Below are positions 42,714 to 51,368 of a stretch of 64,000 nucleotides of DNA, one piece after another (position 1 is the stretch's first letter; each line of letters opens with the position of its first letter). The position numbers and the translations under genes were made by a program. This DNA comes from Jiangella asiatica (GTDB lineage: Bacteria > Actinomycetota > Actinomycetes > Jiangellales > Jiangellaceae): positions 1-64,000 of the forward strand of contig NZ_SMKZ01000018.1 of assembly GCF_004349065.1 (NCBI RefSeq). Reading direction: 5' to 3'. The notes beneath the pieces were generated by a model. That model saw only the letters and a program-made list of their open reading frames with translations, searched no databases and was not told where the DNA came from.

Positions 42714-43397
42714 TCACTCTAGTGGGTCCGCGTCACCGGTCCAGTGCGCCACCACCATCTCCGTCTCGACCCGCCAGCCCAGCCGTTCGTAGAGCCGGCG
42801 CCCCTCGCCCGACGCGACCAGCAGGCCGGTCCGCGCCCCGCGTTGCGCCGCCGCCGCGGTCAGCGCGCCCATGACCACGCTGCCCAGGCCACGGCGCCGG
42901 TGCCGCGGCAGGGTGAAGATGCGGTCGGCGACGGCGTCCTGGCCCGCGTCGCCGCTGATAGCCAGGTGACCCTTGGCCGCCAACCCGTCGGCCACACCGT
43001 CGTCGGTGACGACCTCCGCCACCAGGACCGAATCACGGCCGCTGAGCGCGACGTCGTACCCGGCGGGCGGTTCGGGTGCGGGATGGCCGGCCAGCGGGCG
43101 CGACATCAGCCACTCCGGGTCGTGCACCGTGAACCCGGCGGCGGTAGCGGTGGCCGCGGTGCGCTCGGGGTCGGTGGTCGGGGCGGTGAGCCAGCGGCTC
43201 GGCCCGGCGACGCGGTCGGCGAGCCCGGCGTACAGCTCCGGGTCGGTCGACAGGACGATGGTCTCGACGAACCGGTCGGGCAGCCCGATGCGGACGGCGA
43301 CGGTGTCACCGTCGGGCGCGGACCGGTAGTCGCGCACCGTCACCCAGCCGGCCTGCCACCGCAGCAGGACCTCACGCAGCCGCCCGTCCTGTGTCAC
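42714..43397 (-). CDS. GNAT family N-acetyltransferase
   Basis: A 227-residue acetyltransferase. The C-terminal GNAT domain carries the acetyl-CoA loop RHRRRGLGSVVMGAL and the following ARTGLLVASGEGRRLYERLGW. The N-terminal half is diverged and may be a second, degenerate GNAT fold. The substrate is unknown. It lies directly upstream of the glyA riboswitch on the same strand, so some glyA transcription may read through from it. Confidence 0.87.
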   Translation of the reverse strand: MTQDGRLREVLLRWQAGWVTVRDYRSAPDGDTVAVRIGLPDRFVETIVLSTDPELYAGLADRVAGPSRWLTAPTTDPERTAATATAAGFTVHDPEWLMSRPLAGHPAPEPPAGYDVALSGRDSVLVAEVVTDDGVADGLAAKGHLAISGDAGQDAVADRIFTLPRHRRRGLGSVVMGALTAAAAQRGARTGLLVASGEGRRLYERLGWRVETEMVVAHWTGDADPLE

Positions 43398-43429
43398 CGC
43401 AGGTCTCCCGTCACCCGTAGCCTGGCCTG

Positions 43430-44221
43430 GTGGCCAGCATGCATCCGTACCTCGACCATCCCGGCCCGCTCGCGCTGGCGCACCGCGGGTTCTCGCCGGA
43501 CGGCCTCGAGAACAGCATGGCCGCCTTCGCCGCGGCGGTCGAACTCGGGTACGCCTACATCGAGACCGACGTGCACGCCACGGCCGACGGCGTCGCCGTC
43601 GCCCTGCACGACCACACCCTCGACCGGGTCACCGACCGCACCGGCGCGGTGTCGTCGCTGCCGTGGTCGCAGGTACGGCAGGCTCTGATCGGCGGGGTCG
43701 AGCCGGTGCCCGCGCTCGAGGACCTGCTGGGGGCGTGGCCGCGGCTGCGGGTCAACCTCGACGTGAAGTCGCCGTCCGCGGTCGGGCCGCTGGCCCGCGC
43801 GATCGACCGCACCCGCGCACACGACCGGGTCTGCGTCGCGTCGTTCTCCGACGCCCGGCGCCGCGCGGTGCTGCGCCGGGTGGCCGCGCCGGTGGCGACG
43901 TCGCCGGGCATCCCGCTCATGACGGCGTTCCGTGCCGCGGCCACGACCCCCGGGGCGGGCGCGTTCGCCCGCGCGCTGCTGCGCGGCGTCGACTGCCTGC
44001 AGGTGCCGGTGCGCTTCCGCGGCGTCGAGGTGGTGACGACGGCAATGCTGCGCGCCGCACACGCGGCCGGGCGTCAGGTGCACGTCTGGACGGTGAACGA
44101 CCCGGACCAGATGCGGCGCCTGCTCGACCTCGGCGTCGACGGCATCATCACCGACCGCGCGGACCTGCTCCGCGACGTCCTGGAGTCACGGTCGCAATGG
44201 CACCCCGCCGCGTCGTCGTGA
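43430..44221 (+). CDS. Glycerophosphodiester phosphodiesterase
   Basis: A 263-residue TIM-barrel enzyme hydrolysing glycerophosphodiesters to glycerol 3-phosphate. The catalytic His pair and metal ligands show in ALAHRGFSPDGLENSMAAF, YIETDVHATADGVAVALHDHTLDRVTD, and LRVNLDVK; the C-terminal barrel motif is VHVWTVNDPDQMRRLLDLGVDGIITDRADLL. No signal peptide is seen, so it is cytosolic. GTG start at 43430, with an in-frame ATG nine bases later. Convergent with def, 11 bases apart. Confidence 0.94.
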   Translation: MASMHPYLDHPGPLALAHRGFSPDGLENSMAAFAAAVELGYAYIETDVHATADGVAVALHDHTLDRVTDRTGAVSSLPWSQVRQALIGGVEPVPALEDLLGAWPRLRVNLDVKSPSAVGPLARAIDRTRAHDRVCVASFSDARRRAVLRRVAAPVATSPGIPLMTAFRAAATTPGAGAFARALLRGVDCLQVPVRFRGVEVVTTAMLRAAHAAGRQVHVWTVNDPDQMRRLLDLGVDGIITDRADLLRDVLESRSQWHPAASS

Positions 44222-44232
44222 CGCTGCCTCCG

Positions 44233-44727
44233 TCACGACGCGAACCAGGCGCTGCGGCGGATAGCCCGCATCGCTCCGCGCCGGGTCGATGGCTCCAGCC
44301 GGTGGATGTAGACGATGCCCTCCAGGTGGTCCACCTCGTGCTGCAGGCAGCGGGCCAGCTCGCCCTCGCCCTCGACCCGCACCGCCTCGCCGTCGGCGTC
44401 CTGGCCCTCCACCGCCGCGAAGCTGGCGCGGTGCGTCGGGTACCACAGGCCCGGCACCGACAGGCAGCCCTCCTCGCCGTCCTGGTCGCCCTCGGTGGCC
44501 ACCAGGACCGGGTTGAACACCACGCCGCGCTGGCCCTCCAGGTCGTAGGAGAACGCCCGCAGCGGAACCCCGATCTGTGGCGCGGCCACTCCGGCGCGGC
44601 CCGGCAGGTCCAGCGTGTCCAGCAGGTCCTGCGCCAGGGCGCGGCTGGTCTCGCCGAACTCCTTGACCGGGTCCGCCACCGTGCGCAGCACCGGGTCTCC
44701 GTACAGCCGGATCTCGCGAACAGCCAC
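44233..44727 (-). CDS. def: Peptide deformylase
   Basis: A 164-residue metalloenzyme removing the formyl group from nascent proteins. The three signature motifs are present: GVAAPQIG (motif 1), EEGCLSVPG (motif 2, metal Cys) and QHEVDHLEG (motif 3, metal His pair and catalytic Glu). It starts at ATG 44727. Actinomycetes often have several def copies; whether this is the main one cannot be told from the window. Confidence 0.97.
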   Translation of the reverse strand: MAVREIRLYGDPVLRTVADPVKEFGETSRALAQDLLDTLDLPGRAGVAAPQIGVPLRAFSYDLEGQRGVVFNPVLVATEGDQDGEEGCLSVPGLWYPTHRASFAAVEGQDADGEAVRVEGEGELARCLQHEVDHLEGIVYIHRLEPSTRRGAMRAIRRSAWFAS

Positions 44728-44840
44728 CGTCGTCCTTTCGTCGTCTCACGTTCATCGCCGCGCCCCCTCCGGCGGCAGGCGCCAGTCTCCCACCTCGTGT
44801 CGTCTGGTCACGTGCACCCCTCACCCGATAACGTCCGCCC

Positions 44841-46238
44841 GTGACCGCCGCTCTCGTCCCGTCCGGCCCGCTGGCCGATCCCACGCAACGGGCCCGGGAG
44901 CACCGCGCGTGGTACTTCTACGACTGGGCCAACTCGGCGTTCGTGACCACGACGGCGACGGTGTTGTTCGGCCCGTACCTGACGGCCGTCGCCGAGACCG
45001 CCGCCTGCGGCGAGGCCGGCACCACCGACGATCCCTGCCACGGCGACCTGTCCGTGCTGAGCGTCCCGATCGCCGCCGGCTCGGTGGCCGCGTACACGGT
45101 GACGTTCGCGACCATCCTCTCGGCCATCGTGCTGCCCATCGTGGGCGCGATCGCCGACCGGACGTCGCGCAAGCGGCACATGATGGCCGGCTTCGCCTGG
45201 ACCGGCGCCGCCGCCGCGTCCTCGATGGTCTTCGTCGCCGGCTCCAACTGGGGTCTGGGCGTGTTCCTGCTCATCGTGGCCGCGATCTGCCTCGGCTGTT
45301 CGATGGTCGTCTACGACGCCATCCTCGTGCAGATCGCCCACGAGGAGGACCGCGACCGAGTGTCCAGCCGCGGCTGGGCGCTCGGGTACCTCGGCGGTGG
45401 CCTGCTGCTCGCCCTCAACCTCGCGCTGGTGACGTTGGAGCCGTTCGGCTTGAGCCGGTCGGACACGGTGCGCATCAGCCTGCTCTCGGCCGGCCTGTGG
45501 TGGGCGTTCTGGACCATCGTGCCCTTCCGTGGCCTGCGCGACCGGCCACCCACCGGGGTCGAGCGCATCGGCGGCAGCCCGGCCCGGCGGGCCTTCGGGC
45601 AGCTGCGCGAGACGCTGCGCCATGCCCGCGGCTACCCACAAACGCTGCTGTTCCTGGTGGCGTACATGCTCTACAACGACGGCGTCCAGACGGTCATCTC
45701 CGCGTCCTCCATCTACGGCAACCGCGAGCTGGGCCTGGGTGAGGACGTCCTCATCGTCGCGATCCTCATCGTGCAGTTCGTCGCCTTCGGTGGGGCGCTG
45801 CTGCTCGGGCGGCTCGCCGGACGGTTCGGCGCCAAGAACATCGTCATGACCAGCCTGGTGATGTGGACCGTCGTGGTCGCGGCCAGCTTCTACCTGCCCG
45901 AGAACGAGGCGCTGCCGTTCATCGTGCTGGCCGTCGCCATCGGGTTCGTGCTCGGCGGCAGCCAGGCGCTTTCACGCTCGCTGTTCAGCCTGCTCATCCC
46001 CCGCGGCAAGGAGGCGGAGTACTTCAGCCTCTACCAGGCGGCCGAACGCGGCACGAGCTGGTTCGGAACACTGGCGTTCGGGCTGGCGTTCCAGCTGACA
46101 GACTCCTACAGATGGTCGGTGTTGGTCCTGGTCACGTTCTTCATCGCCGGGCTGGTCGTGCTGTCGCGGGTGGACCTGCGTGCCGGGATAGTCGCCGCCG
46201 GGAACGAGGTGCCGCGGTCCGTGATCGGGCGTCGGTGA
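44841..46238 (+). CDS. MFS transporter of the UMF1/Atg22-like family
   Basis: A 465-residue polytopic protein with about 12 membrane segments. The family hallmark near the start is REHRAWYFYDWANSAFVTTTATVLFGPYLT, and motif A-like text is AIADRTSRKRHMMAGF. It resembles vacuolar Atg22 and bacterial UMF1 proteins, thought to export amino acids or peptides; the bacterial substrate is not known. GTG start at 44841. Divergent from def, with a 113-base gap. The rbpA gene follows after 162 bases. Confidence 0.92.
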   Translation: MTAALVPSGPLADPTQRAREHRAWYFYDWANSAFVTTTATVLFGPYLTAVAETAACGEAGTTDDPCHGDLSVLSVPIAAGSVAAYTVTFATILSAIVLPIVGAIADRTSRKRHMMAGFAWTGAAAASSMVFVAGSNWGLGVFLLIVAAICLGCSMVVYDAILVQIAHEEDRDRVSSRGWALGYLGGGLLLALNLALVTLEPFGLSRSDTVRISLLSAGLWWAFWTIVPFRGLRDRPPTGVERIGGSPARRAFGQLRETLRHARGYPQTLLFLVAYMLYNDGVQTVISASSIYGNRELGLGEDVLIVAILIVQFVAFGGALLLGRLAGRFGAKNIVMTSLVMWTVVVAASFYLPENEALPFIVLAVAIGFVLGGSQALSRSLFSLLIPRGKEAEYFSLYQAAERGTSWFGTLAFGLAFQLTDSYRWSVLVLVTFFIAGLVVLSRVDLRAGIVAAGNEVPRSVIGRR

Positions 46239-46279
46239 GTAACATCACGTGGCCCAGATTGCATTATCACAAGGAACGC

Positions 46280-46306
46280 GGAACATTACTCTCCGGCCGT
46301 CCGTTG
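46280..46306 (+). promoter_or_regulatory. SigR-type (thiol-stress sigma) promoter for rbpA
   Basis: GGAAC at 46280-46284 and GTTG at 46303-46306 with 18 bases between match the SigR/SigH consensus (GGAA(T/C)-N18-20-GTT). The site is about 95 bases before the rbpA start. In Streptomyces coelicolor rbpA is a known SigR target, so the match is supported by context; it has not been tested here. Confidence 0.6.
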
Positions 46307-46400
46307 TCATCATGTCGTTGTGTTGCGACAGATCGCGGCACGACGGTGAGGTAAGCCGACGTCTCGTCCCAGGGGCAACCGCCCCGGAAGGGTTTCACAC

Positions 46401-46790
46401 ATGTCCGAGCGTTCTACCCTGCGCGGCTCGCGCCTAGGCGCCACGAGCTACGAGGACGAGCGCGGCGTCGAGTTCGCCGAGCGCCAGACGGTCGCTTACA
46501 GCTGCACCTCCGGCCACCGCTTCGAGATGACGTTCTCCACCGAGGCTGAGATCCCGCCGCTGTGGGACTGCCCCCGGTGCGGGGCGGAGTCCCTGCGCGT
46601 GGCCACCGACCGCCCGGATGAGGCGCCGGCCAAGCCCGCGCGCACCCACTGGGACATGCTGCTCGAGCGCCGGTCCATCGAGGACCTCGAGGCGCTGCTC
46701 GACGAGCGGCTGGAGCTGCTCCGGTCCGGCCTCATCCCCGGCGCCGCCCACCTGGCCGAGCGGTCGCGCGGCCGTAAGAAGACCGCCTGA
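46401..46790 (+). CDS. rbpA: RNA polymerase-binding protein RbpA
   Basis: A 129-residue actinobacteria-specific transcription factor that binds the sigma-A subunit and stabilises the open complex. Seen: N-terminal tail with RGSRLGATSYEDERGVEFAERQTVAYSC, the zinc-site cysteines (CTSGHRFEMTFSTEAEIPPLWDCPRCG) and the C-terminal sigma-interacting helix region THWDMLLERRSIEDLEALLDERL. It is followed by a strong terminator and preceded by a SigR-like promoter. Its presence confirms an actinomycete. Confidence 0.98.
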   Translation: MSERSTLRGSRLGATSYEDERGVEFAERQTVAYSCTSGHRFEMTFSTEAEIPPLWDCPRCGAESLRVATDRPDEAPAKPARTHWDMLLERRSIEDLEALLDERLELLRSGLIPGAAHLAERSRGRKKTA

Positions 46791-46829
46791 CCCCGGCGAC
46801 GCTCGCGCCGCCACCACCAGCACGACACC

Positions 46830-46868
46830 GGAACCGCACCCGGCCCGCCCTGGGCCGGGTGCGGTTCC
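46830..46868 (+). terminator. rbpA terminator
   Basis: A perfect 17-base stem, GGAACCGCACCCGGCCC and its complement, with a five-base loop, 40 bases after the rbpA stop and followed by GCGTTT. It may also serve the convergent fxsA operon. Confidence 0.9.
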
Positions 46869-46892
46869 GCGTTTGCACCGCCGCCGGCCCCG

Positions 46893-46968
46893 AATGATCA
46901 CGTTCAGCACGAGATCTCGTGTCGCACCATGCCTGCACGCCTGGTGACGCGCGGGTGATCCTGGTGAT
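46893..46968 (+). repeat. Palindromic repeat family 2, copy A
   Basis: About 76 bases: AATGATCACGTTCAGCACGA, then the perfect palindrome CACGAGATCTCGTG, then TCGCACCATGCCTGCA and CCTGGTGAT at the end. Two further copies, inverted relative to each other, are at 57533-57609 and 57674-57750. It is noncoding here, between the rbpA terminator and fxsA. Confidence 0.8.
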
Positions 46969-47014
46969 GCGCCGCAGCTCCGCCGAAAGCAACCGCCCGA
47001 CGGGCGACCCCGGC

Positions 47015-47533
47015 TCAGGTGGAGTCGCGGCGGTCGCGGACACCGTCGGAGTCGACGATCTCGCCCTCGATGACGACGCCGTGCTGGACGCCGCCGGGAC
47101 CGGCCTGACCACCGGGCCCCGCTTGACTACCAGTAGCGGGGCGCCGCCCGGGGAAGGTGCGGAACGCCGCCGCCGACAGGCGCCGGCCCATGCTGCGGCG
47201 GATCGGTGGGATCAGCAGGACGAGGCCGACCAGGTCGGTGACGAAGCCGGGGATGACCAGCAGCACGCCGGACAGCACCCGCACGCCGGTGTCGGCCATC
47301 CGGGTCGACCGGTGGGCCGCCGCCTCGTCGTCGTCGCCGTCGAAACGGCCGTCCGCGGCGGCCTGGCGCAGCGACGCCCAGGCGCGCAGGCCCTCGATGC
47401 GCAGCAGCGCGAGGCCCAGCACGCTGGTGGCCAGCAGCAACAGCAGCGCCCAGCCCAGGCCGATCCAACCGGCGACGATGACCAGCGCGACGAACTCGAC
47501 GACGCCGACGACGAACGGACCGAAACGCCTCAT
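47015..47533 (-). CDS. fxsA: FxsA family membrane protein
   Basis: A 172-residue protein with an FxsA domain in residues 1-125: FGPFVVGVVEFVALVIVAGWIGLGWALLLLLATSVLGLALLRIEGLRAW, a charged loop, and VLSGVLLVIPGFVTDLVGLVLLIPPIR. The C-terminal tail is Gly/Gln-rich. FxsA is an inner-membrane protein linked in E. coli to phage T7 exclusion by F; its ordinary role is unknown. It overlaps the ppm gene by ATGA and is the last gene of the lnt-ppm-fxsA operon. Confidence 0.92.
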   Translation of the reverse strand: MRRFGPFVVGVVEFVALVIVAGWIGLGWALLLLLATSVLGLALLRIEGLRAWASLRQAAADGRFDGDDDEAAAHRSTRMADTGVRVLSGVLLVIPGFVTDLVGLVLLIPPIRRSMGRRLSAAAFRTFPGRRPATGSQAGPGGQAGPGGVQHGVVIEGEIVDSDGVRDRRDST

Positions 47534-48282
47534 GGTTGTCCACCGTTACGCCTGCCGACGAGCGCTCGCAGCTGGCGCACCCGGTGCGCGGCTCCCCACT
47601 GGGTGAGCCGCAGGAACGCCTCGCGCACGATCGTGCCGTCCATCTTCGACTCTCCCTGCTCCCTTTCGACGAACGTGATGGGAACCTCGATCACCCGCAG
47701 CCCGGCCCGGACCGCCCGCCAGGCGAGGTCGACCTGGAAGCAGTAGCCTTGCGACGCAACGGTGTCGACGTCGAGCTGGCGCAACGCGTCGCCGCGGAAC
47801 ACCCGGAAGCCGCCCGTGGCGTCGCGCAACGTGGTGCCCAGCGCCAGCCGGGTGTAGGTGTTGCCCAGCCGCGACAGCGCCTCGCGCCGCCACGGCCAGT
47901 TCACCACCCGGCCGCCGGGCACGTAGCGCGAGCCGAGCACGAGGTCGGCCTGTTCGGCGGCGTGCAGCAGCCGCGGCAGCTCCTCCGGCTGGTGCGAGCC
48001 GTCGGCGTCCATCTCGACCAAGAGCTCGTAGTCGCGGCCCAGACCCCAGCCGAAGCCGGCGACGTACGCCGCGCCGAGGCCCTGCTTGCCGGCCCGGTGC
48101 AGGACGTGCACGTGGTCGTCCAGCTCGGCGATCTCGTCGACGATGGCGCCAGTGCCGTCTGGAGAGGCGTCGTCGACGACCAGGACGTGCGCGTGCGGCA
48201 CGGCGCTGCGGGTGCGGTCGATCGCCTTGGCGATCGTGAGTGCCTCGTTGTACGTCGGAATGACCACCAGCACCGAGGTCAC
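47530..48282 (-). CDS. ppm1: Polyprenol monophosphomannose synthase
   Basis: A 250-residue GT-A glycosyltransferase moving mannose from GDP-mannose to polyprenyl phosphate, the donor for protein O-mannosylation and lipoglycans. GT2 text includes VLVVIPTYNEALTIAKAI, HVLVVDDASPDGTGAIV and LLVEMDADGSHQPEELPRLL, plus RDATGGFRVFRG. It corresponds to domain 2 of mycobacterial Ppm1, while the Lnt domain is encoded as the separate upstream gene, overlapping by ATGA. Confidence 0.95.
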   Translation of the reverse strand: MTSVLVVIPTYNEALTIAKAIDRTRSAVPHAHVLVVDDASPDGTGAIVDEIAELDDHVHVLHRAGKQGLGAAYVAGFGWGLGRDYELLVEMDADGSHQPEELPRLLHAAEQADLVLGSRYVPGGRVVNWPWRREALSRLGNTYTRLALGTTLRDATGGFRVFRGDALRQLDVDTVASQGYCFQVDLAWRAVRAGLRVIEVPITFVEREQGESKMDGTIVREAFLRLTQWGAAHRVRQLRALVGRRNGGQP

Positions 48283-49826
48283 GACACACCCGCCTCCACC
48301 GTGGGCCGCGGCTCGTCGGGTGTGCCGGCGCCGTCGCCGCGGCGGCTGGCTCGGCGCTCACTGACGATGACGAAGGCGACGACGCCCAGGGCCATGGCCG
48401 TCAGCGCCCACTCCGGCCAGGCGCCGAGGGTCGTCGCGAGAGTGGTGCCGCCGGCCAGCGGCACCTCGGTGACGATGACGTCCTGGGTGAAGAGCTCGGC
48501 GCGGTCGAGGACCTCACCGTTCGGCGCGACGACGGCGCTCACGCCGGCCAGGGCGGAGACCAGCACCGTCCGGCCGTGCTCGAACGCCCGCACGCGCGAC
48601 TGGGCGAGCTGCTGCTCGGTCATCTCGGTGCGGCCGAACGTGGCGTTGTTGGTCTGCACCGAGAGGAACTGCCCGCCCTCGCGGACGGCGTCGCGCACGA
48701 CGCCGTCGAAGGCGACCTCGAAGCAGATGACGTTGCCGATGACCGCGTCGCCGATCTGGAAGATGCCGACGGACTCGCCGGGCAGGTGGTCGCGGGGCTG
48801 CTGTGCCACCGCTTCGGTGATGCGCTCGGCGATGCTCCGGAACGGGATGTACTCACCGAACGGCATCGGGTGGCGCTTGACGTAGGTGTCACCGGGGCCG
48901 GTCTCGGGGTCCCAGAGGATCGAGGTGTTGCGCACGTTGCGCTCGTCCTCGGTCGGGACGATGGCACTGACCAGCACCGGCACGCCCACGGCCCGGACCG
49001 CTTCGTCGATGGCCCGGTAGGTCTCGGCGTCGTGGTAGGGGCTGATGTCGGAGGAGTTCTCCGGCCACAGCACGACGTCGGGCCGCTCCACCCGGCCGGC
49101 CTCGATGTCGGCGGCCAGGCGCTCGGTGGCCTCGACGTGGTTGTTGGTGATGGCGCGGGCGCGGTTGTTGTAGTCCAGCCCTTCCGACGGCACGTTCCCC
49201 TGCACGATGGCGACGGTGAGGGTGTCGCCGTCGCTCTCCATCGGCTGGACGAGCAGTGGCGCCACGACGACGCCGACGGCGACGGCGACGGCGGCGACCC
49301 GCAACCACAGGCGCCGTTCGACGACGACCCACGCCAGCAGGCCGCCGGTCAGCGCCACCGCGAAGGACAGCCCCGGCGAGCCGCCGAGCGACGCCAGGCT
49401 CAGCATCGGGCTGTCCGCCTGTGAGAACGCCAACTTGCCCCAGGTGAATCCGCCGTACGGGATGCGGCCGCGCATGGCCTCGTCGGCCACCCAGATCGCC
49501 GCGGTCCAGACCGGCCACCCGGGTAGCCGCTGCACCAGCGTAAGACCCATGGCCAGCGGGATGAAGAACAACGCCTCGAACAGGGCCAGGATGAGCCACG
49601 GCACCGGACCGACCTCGAGGCCGGTCCAGTCCAGCAGCGGCACGAAGAACCCGGCGCCGAACAGGTAGCCCATCAGCGCCGAGCGCTTCATGGACTGCCC
49701 GCGCACCAAAAGCGCGAACGCGGCTGGCACCAGGATCGCCACGAACCACAGGTCGTACGGAGGGAAGGCGCCGATCAGCGCACCGCCCAGGAGCAACGCT
49801 CCCGCGTAGCGCCCGAAGTGACTCAC
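48279..49826 (-). CDS. lnt: Apolipoprotein N-acyltransferase
   Basis: A 515-residue membrane enzyme that N-acylates the lipoprotein cysteine. Several N-terminal membrane segments (residues 5-205) precede a nitrilase-like domain with the catalytic triad: Glu in VVLWPENSSD, Lys in TYVKRHPMPFGEY, Cys in NVICFEVAF. A last membrane segment lies near the C-terminus. The GTG at 49826 follows GGAGC at seven bases and is preferred over the longer frame. It heads the operon with ppm1 and fxsA. Confidence 0.95.
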   Translation of the reverse strand: MSHFGRYAGALLLGGALIGAFPPYDLWFVAILVPAAFALLVRGQSMKRSALMGYLFGAGFFVPLLDWTGLEVGPVPWLILALFEALFFIPLAMGLTLVQRLPGWPVWTAAIWVADEAMRGRIPYGGFTWGKLAFSQADSPMLSLASLGGSPGLSFAVALTGGLLAWVVVERRLWLRVAAVAVAVGVVVAPLLVQPMESDGDTLTVAIVQGNVPSEGLDYNNRARAITNNHVEATERLAADIEAGRVERPDVVLWPENSSDISPYHDAETYRAIDEAVRAVGVPVLVSAIVPTEDERNVRNTSILWDPETGPGDTYVKRHPMPFGEYIPFRSIAERITEAVAQQPRDHLPGESVGIFQIGDAVIGNVICFEVAFDGVVRDAVREGGQFLSVQTNNATFGRTEMTEQQLAQSRVRAFEHGRTVLVSALAGVSAVVAPNGEVLDRAELFTQDVIVTEVPLAGGTTLATTLGAWPEWALTAMALGVVAFVIVSERRASRRGDGAGTPDEPRPTVEAGVS

Positions 49827-50436
49827 GTGTCGTGCTCCGTCCGACGTCCAGCTCGCTTCGCGACCGCCCGGTGGTGGTGCGGTCCCACCTGACCAAGTGT
49901 GATGCTGATCGCGCGACGGTACAACGTGCGTCCCGAGGACAGAGTGCCCGGGAGTGGAACGACGCCCAGCAATGTGACAAAGGACGCAGCCCGGCCCCAC
50001 CCTTCGGACCGGGCCGCGGGCGCCGCTGGATGCGGCTCGCGGACCGTTGTCTACTGGGCGGGCCGGGCCCGACCTCGTCTCACCCCGTGCCGCAACGGGT
50101 GACGCACAGGCGGGTCATGCGAGTGAGGGCCTGGCTCACGAAGGATGCCCGGCCTCGGATGGTGCTCGAGACCGCCCCTCGACCCCTCTCACAACGCCCG
50201 CCCGGGCCGTCGACCCGAGCGGTTTCGTCCGCTGGTGGACTGTGGCGACTTTGCTGCACGAGTCCCCAAGGTGTCAAGCTCGCTGTCGACCTGCGAAAAC
50301 GCGGTGTCCGCGCTGGTCAGGAGCGCGGACGGCGACGAAAGTCGATCTCGAAATCGATGGTCGCGCCGGCGTGTCGGCGGTCTGCGGCGCGCGAAATGGT
50401 CGGTGCGTCCGGATGCCGGACGCCGTCGTCGCGCGG
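49827..50436. other. 610-base gap without a recognisable gene
   Basis: Open frames here have Arg-rich shadow-like composition and no ribosome sites or family motifs. A GC-rich inverted repeat (CCCGGCCCC near 50000 with GGACCGGGCCG about 10 bases on) could be a hairpin. The stretch probably carries the lnt promoter at its left end. Whether it is decayed coding DNA cannot be told. Confidence 0.6.
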
Positions 50437-51291
50437 TCAGTCGACGGCGAGATATGCGACCACGCCCACCACGACGATGATCGCCAGGACCACCGGGATG
50501 ACCCGCTTCGCGATCGAGCCGCCGGCGAGGCCCATGAGATCAAGCGGTTCCGCCTCATCCGAGCCCACCGACCGACCGGCCGCTCCGGCCGGTCCAGGCG
50601 GTCCGGGCGAGGCCGGCTCGACGTCGGGCTCGGGTGCTTCCGGTTCCCGGCTGGGCGGTCCGGGCGAGGCCGGCTCGACGTCGGGCTCGGGCGTCTCCGG
50701 TTCCCGGCTGGGCGGTCCGGGCGAGCCCGGCTCGACGTCGGGCTCGGGCGTCTCCGGTTCCCGGCTCGGCGGTCCGGGCGAGCCCGGCTCCGGCTCGGAT
50801 GCTCCCACTGCTCCCACTGCTCCCACCGCGGCGGCGCCGGCTGCCACCGTCGTCGTGAGCTTGGCTTCCAGGCAGTCCACGAACTGGCCGAGCAGTTTGG
50901 TGGAGACCTCCTTGATCATGCCGTGCCCGAGCTGGGCGATCCGACCGCTGATGCGCAGGTCGGTATCGACGTTCACGACGGTGCGCGGCCCGTCCTCGCG
51001 CAGCTGGGCGAGGATCTCGGCAGACGCGGTGCCGGCGCCCCGCGCGTCGCGGCCAGAGGCGCTGATGACGGCGCGGTGCGTGGCCTCGTCCCGTGACAAG
51101 AACCGGGCGGTGCCCGCGTACTCGGCGACGATCGGCCCGACCTTGACCTTGACCCGGCCCGAGTAGACGTCGCCGTCGACCCCGGTGAGCTGGGCGCCGG
51201 GCATACACGGGGCGATGCCCTCGAGGTCGGTCAGGACCGTCCAGGCGCGGTCGACCGGCATCCCGACCGTGAACTCGTTGTCGATCTTCAT
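50437..51291 (-). CDS. CoxG-like SRPBCC protein with Pro-rich repeats and a C-terminal membrane anchor
   Basis: A 284-residue protein. Residues 1-150 form a carbon monoxide dehydrogenase subunit G-like SRPBCC domain (MKIDNEFTVGMPVDRAWTVLTDLEGIAPCMPGAQLTGVDGDVYSGRVKVKVGPI-type text). A Pro/Glu-rich linker of four 19-residue units (PGSPGPPSREPETPEPDVE-like) follows, and a C-terminal membrane segment (VIPVVLAIIVVVGVVAYLAVD) ends the protein. CoxG proteins recruit CODH-type molybdenum enzymes to membranes; no cox genes are nearby. The ATG at 51291 has GGAGG four bases upstream. Confidence 0.9.
   Translation of the reverse strand: MKIDNEFTVGMPVDRAWTVLTDLEGIAPCMPGAQLTGVDGDVYSGRVKVKVGPIVAEYAGTARFLSRDEATHRAVISASGRDARGAGTASAEILAQLREDGPRTVVNVDTDLRISGRIAQLGHGMIKEVSTKLLGQFVDCLEAKLTTTVAAGAAAVGAVGAVGASEPEPGSPGPPSREPETPEPDVEPGSPGPPSREPETPEPDVEPASPGPPSREPEAPEPDVEPASPGPPGPAGAAGRSVGSDEAEPLDLMGLAGGSIAKRVIPVVLAIIVVVGVVAYLAVD
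50600..50790 (-). repeat. 57-base tandem repeat inside the CoxG-like gene
   Basis: Three full 57-base units (from 50600, 50657 and 50714) and a partial fourth from 50771. Each encodes 19 residues of the Pro/Glu linker, so length changes stay in frame. Units differ by only a few bases, indicating recent expansion. Confidence 0.92.
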
Positions 51292-51368
51292 GGATCCTCC
51301 CCTGTCCGGGGGACGTGTCACGACACTCCCAGCCTACGAGAAGCAGGGCCGGTCGGCGCTGAAGCGCC

